From Sphingomonas sp. Leaf242 (GTDB lineage: Bacteria; Pseudomonadota; Alphaproteobacteria; Sphingomonadales; Sphingomonadaceae), in contig NZ_LMLW01000010.1 in NCBI RefSeq assembly GCF_001422045.1, positions 218,756-282,755 of the forward strand: 64,000 nucleotides of DNA. Direction: 5' to 3'. A model generated the notes under the pieces. The model did not search any database. It worked only from the letters and a program-made list of their open reading frames with translations, and was not told the DNA's origin. This document shows, piece by piece, positions 28,054 through 38,798 of the stretch. The translations under genes and the position numbers were made by a program. The first letter of the stretch is position 1, and each line of letters opens with the position of its first letter.

Positions 28054-29007
28054 ATGACGATGGCGCTCGAAATCTTCCGTGCTTTGGCGGACGCGACCCG
28101 GTTGCGGATCCTCGCGCTGTTGCGGCGGATGGAGCTGTCGGTCGGCGAGCTGGCGCAGGTGCTCGGTCAGAGCCAGCCGCGCGTCTCGCGCCATGTGAAG
28201 ATCCTGTGCGATGCCGGGCTTGCCGAGCGTCGCAAGGAGGGCAGCTGGGTATTCGTCGCGCTGGGGTCTGCGGACGTGGTCGAGCCGGTTGCGGGCGCAC
28301 TCGACGTCTGGGCCAAGGCCGAGCCGGATCACTGGGCGGTCGCGGATGCGGCGCGGCTTGCGGCGGTGCGTGCGGACCGGGCGGCGTCGGCAGCGGCGTG
28401 GTTCGAGGGGCATGCCGACGAATGGGACGCGATCCGGTCGTTGCATGTCGCGGACAGCGAAGTCGAGGCGGCGATGGCTGCGGTGCTCGGCGATGCGCCG
28501 GTCGGCACGCTGATTGACATCGGTACGGGCACCGGGCGGATGCTCGAACTGTTCGGCGGACGCGCGACGGTCGCGCTCGGGATCGATCGCAGTTCGGAGA
28601 TGCTGCGGCTCGCGCGTGCCAAGCTGCACGACATGACTCACGCCGAACTGCGCCAGGCCGACCTCTACGCACTGCCGATGGCGGATGCCGCGGCGGATGT
28701 CGCGATCCTGCATCATGTGTTGCACTTCGCGCAGCAGCCGGGTGCCGCGGTGAGTGAAGCGGCGCGGGTACTGGCTCCCGGCGGGCGACTGCTGATCGCC
28801 GACTTCGCGAGCCACGACCGCGAGGAACTGCGGTTGCGCGATGCGCATACGCGTCTCGGGTTCGCGGACGAGCAAATGGCGGCGTGGTTCGAGGCCGCGG
28901 GCTTGCAAACCGCGCGCGTGGAAACGCTTGAGGGCGGCGAGTTGACGGTGAAATTATGGCTCGGTCGGAAGATCGGCGCGAGCTTGCGTGAGGTGAAGGC
29001 GGCATGA
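28054..29007 (+). CDS. ArsR-family regulator fused to a SAM-dependent methyltransferase domain (SahR-like)
   Basis: 317 residues from ATG 28054 (a further ATG at 28060). The N-terminal winged helix (about 1-90) has ALADATRLRILALLRRME and QSQPRVSRHVKILCDAGL. The C-terminal part (about 140-300) is a methyltransferase fold with motif I IDIGTGTGRMLELF and LHHVLHFAQQPG. This architecture is that of SahR, the S-adenosylhomocysteine-sensing repressor of methionine genes in proteobacteria. Identification rests on architecture and on the downstream metF-metH genes. The ATGA overlap with metF shows it is the first gene of the operon. The ligand probably binds the methyltransferase-like domain, which need not be catalytic. 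Confidence 0.85.
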   Translation: MTMALEIFRALADATRLRILALLRRMELSVGELAQVLGQSQPRVSRHVKILCDAGLAERRKEGSWVFVALGSADVVEPVAGALDVWAKAEPDHWAVADAARLAAVRADRAASAAAWFEGHADEWDAIRSLHVADSEVEAAMAAVLGDAPVGTLIDIGTGTGRMLELFGGRATVALGIDRSSEMLRLARAKLHDMTHAELRQADLYALPMADAAADVAILHHVLHFAQQPGAAVSEAARVLAPGGRLLIADFASHDREELRLRDAHTRLGFADEQMAAWFEAAGLQTARVETLEGGELTVKLWLGRKIGASLREVKAA

Positions 29008-29948
29008 CGAATATTTCGATCCCCCAACTGGCCGAAGCGCGCCGCGCGCTCGAAGAACCGCTCTTCGCGGATCTTGCGGGAGATGTTGGTCTGAGCTTCG
29101 AATTCTTCCCCCCCAAGAGCGAAAAGATGGAGACGCAGCTCTGGGAGGCGATCCGCACGCTGGAGCCGCTCGGCCCGGATTTCGTTTCCGTGACGTATGG
29201 CGCGGGTGGCTCTACGCGCGAGCGGACGCATGCGACGGTGGCGCGGATCCAGCGCGAGACGTCGATGAACGCCGCCGCGCACCTGACCTGCGTCGAGGCG
29301 ACCAAGGCGGAGATCGACCAGGTCGCGGAAGAGTATTGGGCAGCGGGCGTGCGCCACATCGTCGCGCTGCGCGGCGACATGCCGACGCTTGGCCAGCCGT
29401 ATCAGGCGCATCCGGGCGGGTATGAGAATGCGGCGGCTTTGGTTGCTGGGTTGCGGAAGCTGCATCCGTTCGAGATCTCGGTCGCGGCGTATCCCGAGTG
29501 CCATCCGGAATCGGGCGGTCACGACGCCGACATCGACAATCTGAAGCGCAAGATCGATGCCGGTGCGACCCGCGCGATCACGCAGTTCTTCTTCTCGCCA
29601 GAAGCGTATTTCCGGTTTCGCGACCGGGTTGCGGCGGCGGGGATCACCGCGCAGATCCTTCCGGGGATTCTGCCGGTCTCGAACGTCGCGCAGACGCGGA
29701 AGTTCGCGGGGCTGTGCGGGGCGGAGATTCCGGCGTGGATGGACCGGTTGTTCGAAGGGCTCGACGATCATCCCTCCGCGCGACAGCTCGTCGCGGCAAC
29801 GATCGCGGCCGAGATGTGCCGGCGGCTTTATGCGGGCGGCGTGAAGGATTTCCACTTCTACACGCTCAACCGCGCGGAGCTGGCCTATGCGATCTGCCAC
29901 ATGCTGGGTGTTCGCGCGAAGCCGGTCGACAAGGTCGCCGCGGCGTAA
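29004..29948 (+). CDS. metF: 5,10-methylenetetrahydrofolate reductase
   Basis: 314 residues, starting within the ATGA overlap with the regulator gene. It is the FAD-dependent TIM-barrel reductase giving 5-methyl-THF for methionine synthesis. Recognised by LSFEFFPPKSE, VTYGAGGSTRERT, GDMP in VALRGDMPTL, and AYPECHPES. Length fits the bacterial form. It supplies the methyl donor for the two-part MetH downstream. A palindromic repeat of about 105 bp separates it from the next gene. Confidence 0.95.
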   Translation: MTNISIPQLAEARRALEEPLFADLAGDVGLSFEFFPPKSEKMETQLWEAIRTLEPLGPDFVSVTYGAGGSTRERTHATVARIQRETSMNAAAHLTCVEATKAEIDQVAEEYWAAGVRHIVALRGDMPTLGQPYQAHPGGYENAAALVAGLRKLHPFEISVAAYPECHPESGGHDADIDNLKRKIDAGATRAITQFFFSPEAYFRFRDRVAAAGITAQILPGILPVSNVAQTRKFAGLCGAEIPAWMDRLFEGLDDHPSARQLVAATIAAEMCRRLYAGGVKDFHFYTLNRAELAYAICHMLGVRAKPVDKVAAA

Positions 29949-29950
29949 TT

Positions 29951-30055
29951 CTTCTCCCGCTTGCGGGAGGGGTCAGGGGAGGGGCTGGCCCGATCCGACC
30001 GTCTCGTTTGCGGCACTTCCCTCCCCCGACCCCTCCCGCCAGCGGGAGGGGAGGA
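29951..30055. repeat. REP-like palindrome between metF and metH part 1
   Basis: Arms CTTCTCCCGCTTGCGGGAGG and CCTCCCGCCAGCGGGAGGGG pair across about 60 bp. The right end supplies the purine-rich GGGAGGGGAGGAG, which precedes the metH part 1 ATG at 30064 and serves as its ribosome-binding site. Confidence 0.85.
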
Positions 30056-30063
30056 GATTGACG

Positions 30064-31122
30064 ATGACACCACGTGAACGTTTCAACGCGGAAGCCGCCA
30101 AGCGCATCCTGATCACCGACGGGGCGTTCGGTACCGAGATCCAGAACTGGAAGCTCGACGAGGCGGCTTACGCAGGGTCGCTCGGCCTGAGCCACGACCA
30201 GAAGGGTAACAACGACATCCTGGCGATCACTAAGCCGGACGTCCCCGAGACGATCACGCGCGAATATCTCGAGGCGGGGTCGGACATCGTCTCGACCAAC
30301 ACGTTCAGCGCGAATATCATCTCGCAGGCCGATTACGGCGCCGAGCATCTGGTGCGCGAGATCAACGTCGAGTCCGCGCGGATCGCACGTGCACTCGCCA
30401 CCGAATATGAGGCGAAGGACGGCCGTCCGCGCTTCGTCGCCGGCGCGATCGGGCCGACCAACAAGACGCTGTCGCTGTCGCCCGACGTCAACGATCCCGG
30501 CTTTCGCGAGATCGACTTCGATTACCTCAAGGGCGTGTACCGCGAGCAGATCGACGCGTTGCTCGAAGGCGGCGAGGGGGTCGGCGTCGACTTTATCCTG
30601 ATCGAGACGGTGTTCGACACGCTCAACGCCAAGGCCGGGATCATGGCGGCGATCGAGGCGGGCGATGCGCTCGGGCGCGACGTGCCGATCATGATGTCGA
30701 TGACATTGACCGATCTGTCGGGGCGCAACCTGTCGGGGCATACGGTCGAGGCGTTCTGGCATGCGGTGCGGCACGCCAAGCCGATCACGATCGGGCTGAA
30801 TTGCTCGTTCGGCGCGGAGCAGCTGCGGCCGCACGTGAAGACGCTGTCGGCGATCGCGGACACGCTGATCATGGTGTATCCGAACGCGGGGCTCCCGAAC
30901 GAACTCGGCGAGTATGACGAGCAGCCCGAGACGACGGCGGGGCTCGTCGGCGAGTGGGCGGTGGCCAAGCAGGTGAACGTGCTCGGCGGCTGCTGCGGGT
31001 CGACCCCGGCGCATATCAAGGCGATGGCCGACAGTGTGCGGGGGCTTGAGCCGCGCGCGGTTGCGCGGCCGGAAGTGCGCACCAAGCTCGCCGGCCTAGA
31101 GCCATTCACGATGGCGGCTTAG
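30064..31122 (+). CDS. metH: Methionine synthase, homocysteine-binding module (MetH part 1)
   Basis: 352 residues from ATG 30064. It corresponds to the N-terminal homocysteine methyltransferase barrel of Met[37 protein letters not shown], the zinc ligands Cys247 (GLNCSFGAE) and Cys310/Cys311 (GGCCGSTP). In most bacteria this domain is fused to the rest of MetH; here it is a separate polypeptide, an arrangement known in several alphaproteobacteria. It should pair with the 902-residue protein encoded next. Its ribosome site lies in a palindromic repeat. Confidence 0.93.
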   Translation: MTPRERFNAEAAKRILITDGAFGTEIQNWKLDEAAYAGSLGLSHDQKGNNDILAITKPDVPETITREYLEAGSDIVSTNTFSANIISQADYGAEHLVREINVESARIARALATEYEAKDGRPRFVAGAIGPTNKTLSLSPDVNDPGFREIDFDYLKGVYREQIDALLEGGEGVGVDFILIETVFDTLNAKAGIMAAIEAGDALGRDVPIMMSMTLTDLSGRNLSGHTVEAFWHAVRHAKPITIGLNCSFGAEQLRPHVKTLSAIADTLIMVYPNAGLPNELGEYDEQPETTAGLVGEWAVAKQVNVLGGCCGSTPAHIKAMADSVRGLEPRAVARPEVRTKLAGLEPFTMAA

Positions 31123-31130
31123 GCCACCGC

Positions 31131-31232
31131 TCCCTCTCCCCGGCGGGGAGAGGGCCGGGGTGAGGGGCGCCAGGAGCGCTACCGCCCGGAACTACCCCTC
31201 ACCCCAACCCTCTCCCCGGAGGGGAGAGGGGG
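31131..31232. repeat. REP-like palindrome between the two metH parts
   Basis: Arms TCCCTCTCCCCGGCGGGGAG and CTCCCCGGAGGGGAGAGGG frame GGCCGGGGTGAGGGGC and its partner. It is the same family as the copy inside metH part 2 (33255-33357); the short centre (GCGCTACCGCCCGGAAC) is also similar. Confidence 0.9.
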
Positions 31233-31249
31233 CTAGAAGAAGCGAACCG

Positions 31250-33958
<2,709 letters not shown>

Positions 33959-33974
33959 GCTGGCGCGCCCGTCA

Positions 33975-34070
33975 CCCCGTCCGTCATCCTGACGAACGTC
34001 AGGATCCAGGGTTACGACAGGCACCCTTAGTGGCTCTGGGTCCTGACTTTCGTCAGGATGACGGACGGGG
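33975..34070. repeat. REP-like palindrome (GTCATCCTGACGAACGTCAGGATCCAG family)
   Basis: Arms CCCCGTCCGTCATCCTGACG and CGTCAGGATGACGGACGGGG are nearly perfect over 20 bases and separated by about 55 bp with inner repeats. It sits between the convergent metH and aldehyde dehydrogenase genes. Same family as 10229 and 52456. Confidence 0.9.
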
Positions 34071-34109
34071 CTCGTGCCTGACGGGCCCCCTAAGAAGTTG
34101 GCGTAAACC

Positions 34110-35570
34110 TTAAGCCCCGGCTTCGGCCGGCTTTCTTTGACGCGTGTCACCGGGCAGGCCGGTAATCGTCTTCACTTCCATGAAGTCGGTCAACCCATAG
34201 CGCCCGTTCTCACGACCGTTGCCCGACTGCTTGTAGCCGCCAAACGGCGCGCCGATGTCCGGGCTCCACGAATTGATCGTCACCAGCCCCGCGCGCAACT
34301 TCGGTGCGACCTTCGCCGCCGCCGCCGGATCGCCCGAGATCGTCGCAGACAGCCCGTATTCGGTGGCGTTGGCGATGCGGATGCCCTCGTCCTGATCGGC
34401 ATACGACGTGATCGTCGCGACTGGGCCGAACGTCTCCTCCTGCGCGATCCGCATGTCCGGCCGCACGTCGGTGAACAGCGTCGGCTGGATATAATACCCC
34501 GCATTACGCCCGTCTGGACGCCCGACGCCGCCGGTCACCAGCGTCGCGCCTTCGTCGATCGCAGACTGGATCAGGCCCTGGATCTTGTCGAACTGCGCCT
34601 TGTTGACGACCGGGCCGATATGCTGGCCCATCTCGGCGGGATCGCCGACCTTGGTCTGCTCCATCATCGACTTCACGATCGCAGTCGCTTCGGCAACCTG
34701 GCTAGCATGCACGAGCAGTCGGGTCGGCGCGATGCAGCTCTGGCCCGAATTGGCGAGCACGCCAGCCACCGTCGGCGGCAGCACCGCGGCTAGATCGGAG
34801 CCTTCGAGCACGAGGTTCGCCGCCTTGCCGCCAAGCTCCTGATGCACGCGCTTCACGGTCGGCGCGGCCGCCAAGGCGACCGCGATGCCGGCCCGCGTCG
34901 AGCCGGTGAAGCTCACCATATCGACGTCGCGGTGCGCGCACAGCGCCGCGCCAACGCCTGGACCGTCACCGTTGACGAGATTGAACACGCCCGCCGGCAC
35001 GCCCGCCGCATCCATGATTTCGGCCAGGATCACCGCGCACGACGGCGCTTCCTCGGACGGCTTCAGGATCATCGTGTCGCCGGCGGCCAGCGCAGGCGCG
35101 ACCTTCGCGCAGATCTGGTTCAGCGGCCAGTTCCACGGCGTGATCATCGCGACGACGCCGAGCGGCTCGTGCACGACGGTCGCCTTGCCGATCGTCTCGG
35201 AGAACTCGAACGCCGCCAGCGCCTTCGCGGTCGCCGAGAAATGCGCGAGGCCGGTCGGCGCCTGCGCCATCGAGGCTAGCGCCATCGGGGCGCCCATCTC
35301 CTGCGACATCGCCTTGGCGAGATCGGGCATCCGCGCCTTGTATTCGGTCATGATCCGGCCGAGCACGTCGAGGCGCTCCTGCACGCTGGTCTGGCTCCAG
35401 CTTTCGAACGCCGAGCGTGCTGCAGCCACGGCCTTGTCGACGTCGGCGGCAGTGCCCAGCGTGATCTCGGTGCACGGCTGCTCGGTCGACGGGTCGATCA
35501 CCTGATAGACGGTGCCGCCCTCGCTCTCGACCCACGCGCCGTCGATATACTGCTGCAAATAGCGTTTCAT
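34110..35570 (-). CDS. NAD(P)-dependent aldehyde dehydrogenase family protein
   Basis: 486 residues from ATG 35570 with GGAGAGG upstream; an in-frame extension upstream is unlikely. Motifs: MITPWNWPLNQI (cofactor), FTGSTRAG, catalytic Glu in HQELGGKAANLVL, catalytic Cys in NSGQSCIAPTRLLV, and FGPVATI near the end. It most resembles the broad aldehyde dehydrogenase group seen with betaine or fatty aldehyde substrates. No substrate can be assigned. It is transcribed away from the quinone oxidoreductase gene across about 105 bp. Confidence 0.9.
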   Translation of the reverse strand: MKRYLQQYIDGAWVESEGGTVYQVIDPSTEQPCTEITLGTAADVDKAVAAARSAFESWSQTSVQERLDVLGRIMTEYKARMPDLAKAMSQEMGAPMALASMAQAPTGLAHFSATAKALAAFEFSETIGKATVVHEPLGVVAMITPWNWPLNQICAKVAPALAAGDTMILKPSEEAPSCAVILAEIMDAAGVPAGVFNLVNGDGPGVGAALCAHRDVDMVSFTGSTRAGIAVALAAAPTVKRVHQELGGKAANLVLEGSDLAAVLPPTVAGVLANSGQSCIAPTRLLVHASQVAEATAIVKSMMEQTKVGDPAEMGQHIGPVVNKAQFDKIQGLIQSAIDEGATLVTGGVGRPDGRNAGYYIQPTLFTDVRPDMRIAQEETFGPVATITSYADQDEGIRIANATEYGLSATISGDPAAAAKVAPKLRAGLVTINSWSPDIGAPFGGYKQSGNGRENGRYGLTDFMEVKTITGLPGDTRQRKPAEAGA

Positions 35571-35676
35571 CGTGCCTCTCCGCATCTTGTCTCGCGCAGG
35601 AATGGGCTCGCCGGAGATCGGTTGCAACCCGAAACGCGTCGGGTAGGGTGACCGCCAGACGCATCAGGAGGCCGGC

Positions 35677-36654
35677 ATGGCGAGAGTGGCATTCATCGAG
35701 AAGACCGGCGGCCCCGAGGTCATCCAGTGGCACGATGTCCAATTGCCGCCACCGGCCAAGGGCGAGGTGTGGATGCGCAACACTGCGGTCGGGCTGAACT
35801 ACATCGACACGTACCACCGCAGCGGCGTGTACCCGGTCGACCTGCCCTCGGGGCTCGGCAGCGAGGCGGTGGGCGTGGTGATGGCGGTCGGCGAGGGCGT
35901 GACCGAGTTCGCGCCCGGCGACCGGGTCGGCACCTTCGGCCCCTCGCGCGGCGCCTACGCGACCGAGCGCAACGTACCCGCGAGCCAGCTGTTCAAGCTC
36001 CCCGACACGCTCGACGACCGCACCGCCGCGGCGATCCTGCTGAAGGGCACCACCGCCGAGTTCCTGGTCGAGCGCTGCGCCAAGGTGCAGGCGGACCAGA
36101 CCGTCCTCGTCCACGCGGCGGCGGGCGGGGTCGGCCATATCCTGGTCGGCTGGCTGAAGGCGATCGGCGCGACCGTCATCGCCAGCGTCGGCAGCGAGGA
36201 CAAGGCGGCGCGGACTCGGAAGGCCGGCGCCGATCACGTCATCCTCCATAAGTCCGAGGACATCGCCGCACGCGTTCGCGAGATCACCGACGGCGAGGGC
36301 GTCCCGATCGTGCTCGACGGCGTCGGTGGTGCGACGTGGAACGCCTCGCTCGACAGCGCGGCCAGGCGCGGACTGATCGTCAGCTACGGCAATGCCGGCG
36401 GGGTTGTCGACGGCGTCAACATCGGCGTCCTGGCGCGGAAGGGATCGCTGTTCGTCACCCGCCCGACGCTGTTCGACTATTACGCCACGCCGGAGGAGAA
36501 GCAGGCCGGCATCACGCGCCTGTTCGCAATGCTCGACAGCGGCGCGGTCACCCCCGAGATTGGCCAGACCTTCGCGCTCGAAGACGCCGCCGACGCGCAC
36601 CGCGCGGTGGAGAGCGGTGACACCTGGGGAAGCACGCTCTTGCTCCCCGAATAA
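35677..36654 (+). CDS. NADPH:quinone oxidoreductase (zeta-crystallin type)
   Basis: 325 residues, medium-chain dehydrogenase superfamily without the zinc ligands. Early segment GLNYIDTYHRSGVYPVDLPSGLGSEAVGVV and cofactor motif HAAAGGVGHILVGWLKAIG (NADPH binding) are characteristic, followed by LDGVGGATW and FVTRPTLFDYYATPEEKQ. The family reduces quinones by one electron or reduces enoyl groups. It has its own upstream gap, divergent from the aldehyde dehydrogenase. Confidence 0.92.
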   Translation: MARVAFIEKTGGPEVIQWHDVQLPPPAKGEVWMRNTAVGLNYIDTYHRSGVYPVDLPSGLGSEAVGVVMAVGEGVTEFAPGDRVGTFGPSRGAYATERNVPASQLFKLPDTLDDRTAAAILLKGTTAEFLVERCAKVQADQTVLVHAAAGGVGHILVGWLKAIGATVIASVGSEDKAARTRKAGADHVILHKSEDIAARVREITDGEGVPIVLDGVGGATWNASLDSAARRGLIVSYGNAGGVVDGVNIGVLARKGSLFVTRPTLFDYYATPEEKQAGITRLFAMLDSGAVTPEIGQTFALEDAADAHRAVESGDTWGSTLLLPE

Positions 36655-36711
36655 GCCGGTGGTTTGCCTCGGGGGCGAATCGCGGTACGGCGAACGCCCC
36701 CTTTCGGCGAG

Positions 36712-37398
36712 ATGACGATGAGCTTGAATCTGTTGCTGGTCGAGGACGATGCGGTGTTCGCGCAGACCTTGGCGGAGGAATTGCGCGGGCTCGATCACTG
36801 CGTGACGGTCGCGGTCGATGGCCGCGAGGCGCTGGCGGCGGTCGACAGCGCGCCGTTCGACGCGGTGGTGCTCGATCGGATGCTGCCCAAGGTCGACGGC
36901 ATGGCGGTGCTCGAGCGGTTGCGCGGCGGCAACATGACGCTGCCGGTGATCATGCTCACCGCCCTCGGCCGCTCGGTCGAGAAGGTCGAGGGTCTCGAGG
37001 CGGGCGCCGACGATTACGTGGTCAAGCCGGTCGCCGCCGCCGAACTCAGCGCACGTCTTGCCGCGGTCGTCCGCGGGCGCGGCTGGACCGGGGGCAGTGC
37101 CGACACGATCCGCGCGGGCGATATCGTCGTCAGCCCGACCAAGTTCCGTGCGTGGCGCGACGGGATCGCGCTCGATCTCGGCAAGCTCGAGTTCAAGCTG
37201 CTCAGCGAGTTCGTCGCCAACGCCGATGCGGTGCTGACCCGGGCGATGCTGGTCGAGCGGGTCTGGGGATACGACTTCGCGCCGACCACCAACATCGTCG
37301 ACGTCTATGTCCGCCACCTGCGCGTCAAGCTGACCGCGGCGGGGGGCCGCGACCCGATCCTCACGGTACGCGGCGTCGGGTATATGCTGCGCGGATGA
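36712..37398 (+). CDS. OmpR-family response regulator
   Basis: 228 residues from ATG 36712 (a second ATG at 36718). The receiver domain has acidic pair Glu-Asp-Asp at 11-13, phospho-acceptor Asp55 in VVLDRMLP, and Lys in YVVKPV. The winged-helix output domain contains RAMLVERVWGYDF and NIVDVYVRHLRVKL, the OmpR/PhoB type. The histidine kinase follows with an ATGA overlap, so the two form an operon. The signal and target genes are not evident. Confidence 0.95.
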   Translation: MTMSLNLLLVEDDAVFAQTLAEELRGLDHCVTVAVDGREALAAVDSAPFDAVVLDRMLPKVDGMAVLERLRGGNMTLPVIMLTALGRSVEKVEGLEAGADDYVVKPVAAAELSARLAAVVRGRGWTGGSADTIRAGDIVVSPTKFRAWRDGIALDLGKLEFKLLSEFVANADAVLTRAMLVERVWGYDFAPTTNIVDVYVRHLRVKLTAAGGRDPILTVRGVGYMLRG

Positions 37399-38759
37399 TG
37401 CGGTTCCGGTCGCTGCGCGCGCTGACGCTGGCGTTTGTGCTGGCGTTCCTCGTCGCGACGATCGGTACCGGGTTCGCGATCCACACGGTGACGCAGCAAA
37501 CGATCGAGCGGCTGGTCGATCGTCGGATCGAAGCCGTGAGCGACGAGGTCGCCGGAACGTTCGGCGATCGCAGTCCCGAGGAACTCGTCCGCCGGATCAA
37601 CGCGGCCACGCAGGAACGCGATACCGGCGATATCGGCTTCCTGCTGCTCGACACGGACAGCCGTCGGCTGGGCGGCAACATCGCCAAGCTGCGCCGCCTG
37701 CCGCTCGGTTTCTCGACGGTTGCCGTGAAGGATAAGATCGCGGGTCTCTCGGCGGGGCGTGCGTTGGTCCGTGATGTCGGCCGCGGCATGACGCTCACGA
37801 CAATCGCCGAAACGGAGCCGTTCGACGACTATAATGCGGCGCGCGTGCGGATCTACCTCCTCGGATTCGGATCGATCGTGCTGATCGTGATCGCCGGCAT
37901 GCTGGTCTTCGTCGTCACGATCCGGCGACGGATCGGCGAGATGCGGCGGACGGTCGATGCGATCATCGACGGCGACATGGCGCGCCGCGTGCCGATCCAT
38001 CCGTCGGGCGGCGAGTTCGCGCAGCAGGCGATGGCGTTCAACCGGATGCTCGACCGGATATCCGAACTGATGGCGAGCATCAGCAACGTCTCCAACGACA
38101 TCGCGCATGACTTGCGCACGCCGCTCGCCCGGCTGAAGAGCCAGTTGGCGCTGTCATTGCGTCGCGCCGAGACGGACGCGCAACGCGACGATCTCGAAGC
38201 GGCGATCGCGATGAGCGATGAACTGCTCGAGATGTTCGCGGCGATGCTGCGGATCGCGGAGGTCGAGGGTGGCGATCGCCGTGCGGCGTTCGCAGCGCTG
38301 GATCTGGCGGCGCTGGCCGACGAGGTCGCGACGATGATGCAGCCGGTGGTCGCCGATGGCGATCGGACGATGACTCTGGATACTGCCGGGCCGGCCGAAA
38401 TCCTCGGCGATCGGCACCTGCTCGGCCAGATGCTCGTGAACCTCATCGAGAACGCGCTTCGCCATACGCCGCCCGGCACACGCATCGAGATCGGCATCGC
38501 GACCACCGGCAGGACCGCCATGCTGACGGTGACCGATACCGGCCCCGGTATCCCGGCAGATCAGCGCAAGCTGGCGTTGCGGCGGTTCGGGCGGCTTGAC
38601 GCCAGCCGCCACGACGAAGGTCATGGCCTGGGCCTGCCGCTGATTCAGGCGATCGTCCGGCTTCATCGCGGTACGATCGCACTCGAAGACGCGGCCCCCG
38701 GATTGCGTGTCGTCATTGCGCTGCCCAAGGGCAGAAACGACGAAACCCGGACAGGCTGA
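37395..38759 (+). CDS. Membrane sensor histidine kinase with HAMP domain
   Basis: 454 residues from ATG 37395 inside the ATGA overlap with the regulator. Two membrane helices (about residues 10-30 and 155-180) enclose a periplasmic sensor region. Then come HAMP, a HisKA domain with NDIAHDLRTPLARLK (His238), and a HATPase domain with NLIENALRHTP (N box) and DTGPGIP (G1 box). It phosphorylates the OmpR-type partner encoded just upstream. The small periplasmic loop has no recognisable ligand domain. Confidence 0.94.
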   Translation: MMRFRSLRALTLAFVLAFLVATIGTGFAIHTVTQQTIERLVDRRIEAVSDEVAGTFGDRSPEELVRRINAATQERDTGDIGFLLLDTDSRRLGGNIAKLRRLPLGFSTVAVKDKIAGLSAGRALVRDVGRGMTLTTIAETEPFDDYNAARVRIYLLGFGSIVLIVIAGMLVFVVTIRRRIGEMRRTVDAIIDGDMARRVPIHPSGGEFAQQAMAFNRMLDRISELMASISNVSNDIAHDLRTPLARLKSQLALSLRRAETDAQRDDLEAAIAMSDELLEMFAAMLRIAEVEGGDRRAAFAALDLAALADEVATMMQPVVADGDRTMTLDTAGPAEILGDRHLLGQMLVNLIENALRHTPPGTRIEIGIATTGRTAMLTVTDTGPGIPADQRKLALRRFGRLDASRHDEGHGLGLPLIQAIVRLHRGTIALEDAAPGLRVVIALPKGRNDETRTG

Positions 38760-38776
38760 GCGCCTGCCCGGGTTTC
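38742..38776. terminator. Bidirectional terminator between kinase and TonB receptor genes
   Basis: GAAACCCGG-A-CAGGC and GCCTG-C-CCGGGTTTC form a hairpin with one mismatch and a short TGAGC loop. The A-rich and T-rich ends suit termination in both directions. It overlaps the end of the kinase gene and serves the convergent TonB-dependent receptor gene. Confidence 0.8.
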
Positions 38777-38798
38777 CATTTCTACGCGGTAAGCCCGA

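Noticed and set aside
34966..37317. A 783-codon minus-strand open frame spanning the aldehyde dehydrogenase 5' end, quinone reductase and response regulator
   Set aside because: It covers parts of three real genes in another frame and has no domain of its own.
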